A stretch of DNA of 64,000 bases from Hetaerina americana. Taxonomy: Eukaryota; Arthropoda; Insecta; Odonata; Calopterygidae. The notes beneath the pieces are model-generated. The model was given only the letters and a program-made list of their open reading frames with translations, was not told the origin of the DNA and did not search any database. The stretch is taken from assembly GCA_022747635.1 (NCBI GenBank), contig JAKTNV010000006.1, forward strand, positions 67,914,590 through 67,978,589, given 5' to 3'. Positions 58,171-64,000 of the stretch are shown one piece after another (the stretch's first letter is position 1; every line of letters begins with the position of its first letter). The translations under genes and the position numbers were made by a program.

Positions 58171-61100
58171 ATCGTTGCGTTGTCAATTTTATGTTTCTTA
58201 CAAAGAATTAATGAAAATTGGTTATACTATTAGTCTGGAAGTGAAGTAATCTTCCATGAAAAGAAACTCCGTATTAATCAGTGAAAATTTAATGGCGCTT
58301 GCAAAAATTATTTGTTCGTATCCTCAAATAGGGTTTCAATGGTTTTCTTTTGCTTAGTTCTGAGTAATTTTCCGCAAGCACTCAAACTATTAAACTGTTT
58401 TTTAATTGGAGCATAAAGTATTCCGCTAGTCCAACAAGTAGTTCGTTACTTTTTGCCTCAGGAAACATTTCCAGGAAAAGTAATTCGCTAGGTCAACAGA
58501 CAGGCTTCCATTGGCTTACCTCGGGCATAATGAGATACATTTTCTTGAATATTTACTGTTATTGATACGATAAAAAAGCTCTCTGGGAACCAGGAAAATT
58601 TAATGGGATCAGATTCTTTTTCCACTAACTAATTACGAACAATAAGGGATCAGAATAACATTCTCCGATCGCGGTAGGGGTCATATTCGGGTCAAAATTA
58701 CTCTGGTGTGTATTCACCCCCTTTCACACACCCTATTGGTTGCTTGTAAGGCACTAACTATATTTAATATACATAAAATATACATGAATACTACTGCGTA
58801 TGCTCGGTGTATAAATTGTGTATCAACTTTATACCATCGTTGTTCTTTCCAATTTCTTTGAAGGCATGTATGGTTTATGTTATTTTAATGATTGTTGAAA
58901 TTCCCAAACTTACAAATTTATTTTAATTTATATGAATAAATTGACTTTTAAGACACTTTTATGATTGAATTTAAATTTTGAGATATTTGTTTTCCGCTGA
59001 CCTTCATAATAAAATATCTCTGCCAATTATCTGTTGCGTTATCAATTTTTGTAATGCCAAAAGTCCCAAGTGTGGTGACTCGTTATTAACTTCTTTATTT
59101 TTTATTCAAAAACACTTTGGTGATGTGCCACTCCTTTTTTGAATTCATCCGGAATAAACAAAGAACTCTTACGGTGTTACTGCTACCGCACTTAGTACAG
59201 GCTTTTCAAAAGAGTTAACATTTTGTAATTTTTTCAGCAAACATGCCCTAGTTGTAATTAACAGTAGGTTCTTTATTCTTTCCCTAAAAGCTCTCTTTGT
59301 GCGCAATGTTTTCTCTCAACTTCATGTCTTTATAACTACGTGATGCTATTTCACAGTCTTGAATTTTAATCATAGTTTGTAACATTTAAATTTCTAACTT
59401 TCTTTCTTAGCAAAACTGTGCAATAAATATCTTAAAATATTTCATTATTAGTTTCACAACATTAGAGATACTATAATATTTATCTGTATTTTAATTTGCT
59501 TGCGTTTGACCACTGATTGTATCTAGTTCCTTTTATCCTTGCCATATTTATGAACTTCAAGGGTATTAGGTACAAAGAAATGTCTTTCTAAAATTTCTTC
59601 AAATCTCATGGGGTCAGGCCCTGTCACCGTGTGCGTTACATTATGGTTATTATATTGACTACAGCTACCATTTTCTAGCCACAACACACTTTAAAGTTAC
59701 TCTGCTTCAGCGTTGGATTGTCCCATTACTTAATATTAATTTTAGTTACTTTAAAAGCTTGCAGCTGCGCTAACTTGCTCGAGAATGACTATAAGTCTGT
59801 GCGCTACATTTGCCTTGTTACGGCGCAGGTGTTAGAGGACTTCAAAACATCATTTACACTTTTTTTGGTGCTCACTTATCTACTTGGTAACAGTTTGCTG
59901 TCAGTTGTTTTGAGACCTGCGTTAAATGAAAACGTGAACCTTAGCAACGCTTGCTGTTTTAATTATTATTTCAAATGTAACATCATTAGAATAAACAGCA
60001 TACTTCTTTATTTTCCATTTTAAATTATTAGTCTCCCATAAATGCTCTTTATTTAGGACTCCACCTCCAATTTCATATACTTTTTCCGCAGTTGGGGAAT
60101 TACAATAACGGCAATAGTAGAAAAAACAATTTCCAGTTACCTACATTTCTAACATTATCATGGATATGAATGATTTTCCCCGAAAATTAATGAAATATTA
60201 GCCATTATAATTTATACATACAACAGAAAAAAATACATCAATTTTATTATGAATCTTTACGCGTGTTGTATCATATGACATACTCCGATGTATATTCACC
60301 CAACCCTCTCCATTGTTATCCCCTCCACATTGACACAGTTCACGGCAGATCGTTCTTATTGTCACCACAAATGTACTGTAAAGAGATTTAATTCCCTACA
60401 GTGTGTCCAATTCTGCGCAGTTTGATTGTAAAGTAGCTAATTTTGACAAATACCCCATATCAACTTATGTACTACATGGTAAAGTCAATGAGTATTTAGC
60501 AACAACCTCACTCCATAATTTAATGGTAGCCCATCCTCATTGGTATACCTATAAAGCCTACGCGTACTTATTTAGTACAGATTTATCTCTCTAGACTATT
60601 TCGACTGTGTGAAAACAATAATTATATCACTATTTTGATTAAATACTCGTATACTTACTATGATTGAAGTTCAACAAATATTTAAGTAAAAAGGTCAATT
60701 CTAGAGAAAATTTTACGGCCATCAACAAGTAGGAGGTAATATTCGACTATGTTTAATTATTCCAAAACAATAGCCATTGAACGATTAAGCATTCGAGAAG
60801 GATAAAAATGAATTATGCTTGCATTAATTTATAAATAAGAGTTGCGTAGTAGAATTTCAGGGTTGGTGGGATATAAAAATTGATTTATCTAATTGCTCGC
60901 TCTTGAGTCTCCCAGTAAGAGGGTAGAAGAATGTTTAAAAAAAAGCTACAGGGATTTTATCGCGAGTGCCACCCACATTGTAACATGAGTTATAATGAAA
61001 TTTATTTGATTGAGTGTTATGATCATCCCTCTTCATTGCTATTTCAAAAATAATTTACGCTCCCGTGTTTTCTTTGCGGCTTATTAAAGTAATATAAAGA

Positions 61101-62808
61101 TCTTCATAATATCCAACTCATTTTAATACCTTGCAAGTAAAAGTTTTTTGCTATAAGAGATTTACAAAGCCTGAAATCCTTTTCTATTATTTCGTGCCTA
61201 TTTCTCTTTTCCCTTTGCTAGATATCTCGAACGGAGGACATAGCTATAGCTGTGGACTGATATCGGGTGTCAGTCTAATGAAACACCTACACTGAACTCA
61301 AGATACACGGAATGTGAACCCATTGTGTGGGAGAGTGGACTCTTTCTTAACGCTAAAATAACTCTGAGTGAAGAGCACGAAAGAAATAAACTAAATCTAT
61401 ATTCTCTGACGGTACACAGTGAGTAGAAAAGAAAGAATTATCAATCAGAAACTGTTATTTCAGCAATGTCAAAGCGTTTGAGTGAAAGCCAAAACGCCTT
61501 CCATGAGATGGCGATCAATAAGCGCTTGAAATGAGCTTTCTGTCTGGACATCAAGACCATCATCCCTCACCCCATCCTCCCTCTGCCTGTGCCCCCCACC
61601 GTGCTCCGCTCCCTTCCCGTTAGCACCGCCATGAACGAGCCCACGAGATAGGCTTTGTCGCGCTCCGTCGCCTTAGGTCACACATCCGATTGGTTTTGAC
61701 CCTCGTGAGGTCAGCGGAGGTGACGTTAGGAATTATATTTGATGAGTGTGTGAAGGAGATGGGGAAAGGAAAATATGAGGGAACGAGGTTTGACCGGTGT
61801 TCTCAGTCACCTGCCCGGCACAGATAAGGAGGAGTGAGCTTCTCATGGCGAGTCTCTCGTGAAATTTCGGAAAGTATAAATGGAAATATGAATCAAGCGT
61901 TGATTCTTAAGAGTGAAGGTCAATTATAAAAAAATAAAACTCAATGACAGGCGTATTGCTAGCTTTAAGAGCGGTTTTCTTCAAATGCTTTTTATGTTAT
62001 AAAAGAATAGTGATTTTTATGTCAAACCCCAAACTATTTCTGTTTGATCTTTATAACTTTATTTTTTAGGGAGTTAGTTATGAATTTTCTAGATATAATT
62101 CCAAGGTTTGTAAGAATTTAAAGGTTCCTAGAAATGAGAGTTAAGAATTATGATCTTAGAGTAAGACTACGTAACGCCTTTCTTCAAAGACAAATGACGA
62201 GACTATATTTTCCTTTGATGCACCATATTTGAATTCGCGAAAGATCATTTAAACCTGAAATATTGACCAAGATATTCGGTTGATAATTATTTTTGAGGAG
62301 ATATTTTATTTAGTTTTGTATTTTCTCGCTTTTAGGGTGAGGGATCTTGAAGTCAACTAATCGATTGCTCAACATCTTGTTGATAAAACTTAAATTTAAA
62401 TTTACTTGCATCAAATAAGCTTTGCATTCACTTGATATCACCTGACACGTTGGTACTCTAACGACTACCAATATATGTTCAAGGGAAAGAAAGACAAATA
62501 ACATATAACAAAGGGTTTATTTACAGGGTTTTTCTTCCAACTGGCCGTGTCGTATCCAACTTTCTTTCTTCCAACTTCATAATCAATTGGCCGTTTCATT
62601 TCTCTTCCCCAAAATCAAATCTTACAACGCTGATTTGGTTTATCATTTAAGTTATAACAATTAACTTTATTATTTGGTGGGCCAGAATAACGTTGTTGGT
62701 CGGGTCAGATTTTACTTTAAACGATAGTCGAGAGTTCTGTGCAGAGAAATTGGGATTTTTAAACTATTAACATTTTATATTTCATAGCAATAATATTTCA
62801 GGAATCTC
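58171..62808. other. Long intergenic stretch, no gene recognised
   Basis: AT-rich. A GC-richer patch lies at about 61.55-61.85 kb. Frames at 59718-60023 and 60403-60594 have no recognisable domain. Confidence 0.45.
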
Positions 62809-63500
62809 CCCATCGACTAAAATCTTGGCATGGTGGAAGGGTTATAATGACCCGTAGAGCTGTCTCAGCTGGGGAAATGATAATTGGTCCTGGTAGGATC
62901 ACCCCTGCCAAATAGGTCGAAGGACAAGAGTCAGACGATAGGTTGTCCGTGTAGCTTCTGGTCGTCATTGAGGTGGCTGAAAAAGCGACTGACCCCAGTG
63001 TGGCAGCGTTTTGAGTAGAGGTGTCTTGTCAAGGACACTTTCGAGAAAGGCAAAATTGACCTCAATTAATTATCCCGCGAGTGATTTATGGACGCATATT
63101 TGAGTACAAGTTGTGGCAACTATGGGACACGACCCCCTGGGCCATATGTCGTGACCTGTTTTGGGAGACTTCGGGCTTCCGCGGCTGTCATATCTCGAAA
63201 TCCTTGCAAAACAAAATTGACAGCAGCGCTACATAATGGCTGGAAGTGAACCTAACCCATTGGAGTAGGGGTTTTGAATGGTAAAACGATGTTGAGGGCG
63301 GAGAAATGAAGTATATAGCTGGAGATGGAGAGAAGAATTACAGATATCTTAGGGCTGTGGGAGATGAGGTGAAAGGTTAAATGAGATAACTGGAGTGATA
63401 TTGAGTAGTTAATAATACATGGGAAGAAACCCAAAAGGACGACATAATTATTGAACAAAAAAGTAGGAAGGAACATAGTAAACAGATTAGTGAGTGATGC
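62809..63500 (+). mobile_element. LINE copy K: 5' UTR and endonuclease start
   Basis: It starts at CCATCGACTAAAATCTTGG, matching the 5' end of copy F (minus strand, ending at 26451), and shares GACTGACCCCAGTGTGGCAG-type text. From about 63320 the translation resembles the start of the endonuclease (MERRITDILGLWEM, then LLNKKVGRNI). It is truncated by the SINE at about 63500. Confidence 0.72.
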
Positions 63501-63660
63501 GGAGATAACGGAGTCATCCGCTAATGTGCATTTCAATGCAACAATTTCAGAGTGTAAAAATCATTCGCCTTGACTGGGACTCGAATCCAGATCCCTCAAT
63601 ATCCGGTCGAGTGCTTTAGCCACTTAAGCTACCGAGGCGTCCTCTTAAACTCTGAAATTT
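63501..63660 (-). mobile_element. SINE family 2 with tRNA-like head, inserted in LINE copy K
   Basis: The tRNA-like module at 63567-63638 is bracketed by ACAATTTCAGAGTGTAAAAA (63541-63560) and CTCTGAAATTTTG (63652-63664). The brackets are themselves inverted relative to each other. The body GGAGTCATCCGCTAA lies at 63511-63525. Confidence 0.72.
63567..63638 (-). ncRNA. tRNA-like SINE head
   Basis: On the minus strand it runs GCCTCGGTAGCTTAAGTGG... to ...TCAAGGC. Acceptor stem 6/7, D stem GCTT/AAGC, anticodon stem 5 bp with a loop CCGGATA, T stem 4/5. Box A and box B are near consensus. C at position 33 argues for a pseudogene/SINE head. It is clearly related to the tRNA-like part of the 453-bp cassette. 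Confidence 0.7.
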
Positions 63661-63717
63661 TGGGGCTTTTAAAGGAGCTAGATGTTGTCACTAAATACCG
63701 TACATAAAATGTCACAT

Positions 63718-64000
63718 GCATTCGTAGTCGTGCGCGAGGCGCCACTGTCCACGAGGTTAAAGCCAACTTTAAACACTTATGGTATTAATACTTTGACAAA
63801 TTCCAAAGAAACTGCGGGAGATGCCGCAACAGTAACTTTTAACTGAGTCATCCGCTAATATGCATTGCAATGCAACAATTTCAGAGTGTAAAACCATAAG
63901 AAACATCATACCATCATAAGAAACCATAAAAAACACCATACGTGTTTAAAGTTGGCTTTAACCTCGTGGACAGTGGCGCCTCGCGCACGACTACGAATGC
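63718..64000. repeat. Inverted repeat (59 bp perfect) running to the window end
   Basis: Arms 63718-63776 and 63942-64000 are exact reverse complements, and similarity continues a little inward. Between them are SINE family 2 body sequence (63799-63899) and short CCATAAGAAACATCAT-like repeats. The right arm reaches the last base, so the full element extends beyond the window. Confidence 0.9.

Noticed and set aside
61240..61310. CTGATAT...GAAACACC as another hammerhead-like motif
   Set aside because: The first block is not CTGATGA and no convincing stem lies between the blocks. Likely chance.

Overview
This window is AT-rich, gene-poor nuclear DNA from a eukaryote, most likely an arthropod and probably an insect; I cannot place it more precisely. 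I base this on many decayed copies of an APE-endonuclease/reverse-transcriptase LINE, mariner-family transposase remnants and mariner-type MITEs, tRNA-derived SINEs with internal pol III box A/box B sequences, and long (TA)n and (TG)n microsatellites. I found no convincing host protein-coding gene, no rRNA, no convincing functional tRNA, no CRISPR array and no bacterial operon. Splice-aware gene prediction was not possible by eye, so small exons could be hidden.

Layout. 0.8-8.6 kb is a LINE graveyard. Partial copies of one LINE family lie mostly on the minus strand. One copy is split at 2.3-2.9 kb by TA-flanked inverted-repeat cassettes, and a deleted mariner lies beside it at 3.1-3.6 kb. 9.9-11.4 kb is a GC-rich, strand-asymmetric block that switches from G-rich to C-rich near 10.78 kb. 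14.4-15.95 kb holds a 453-bp tRNA-like cassette: two direct copies, a partial third and one inverted copy, bounded on both sides by (TA)n. 15.95-20.2 kb has two more LINE copies and a MITE. 21.1-21.7 kb has a compound microsatellite, a SINE and a MITE. 23.5-26.45 kb is a nest: a LINE interrupted by a mariner fragment and by a better preserved, CR1/L2-like LINE 3' half with a roughly 320-codon open frame. 27.8-28.0 kb has a second SINE copy. 29.9 kb carries a perfect 26-bp hairpin. 31.1-32.9 kb has LINE fragments in both orientations. 37.4-38.1 kb is a foldback element whose arms carry hammerhead-ribozyme-like motifs. 42.1-43.3 kb has a MITE and a LINE fragment. 50.2-51.3 kb has a mariner 5' end and the C-terminus of a different LINE subfamily. 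55.2-56.4 kb is a second G-rich block. 62.8-64.0 kb has the 5' end of the main LINE, a tRNA-SINE inserted in it, and an inverted repeat running off the end of the window.

The most unusual content is the set of small TA-bounded or inverted-repeat cassettes at 2.4-2.9, 14.4-15.9 and 37.4-38.1 kb. Several contain a CTGATG...hairpin...GAAA arrangement like a hammerhead ribozyme core. Their inverted and tandem layout and their TA-rich insertion sites resemble non-autonomous Penelope-like elements. That assignment is inference and needs covariance-model and whole-genome tests. Nearly everything else is decaying mobile DNA.
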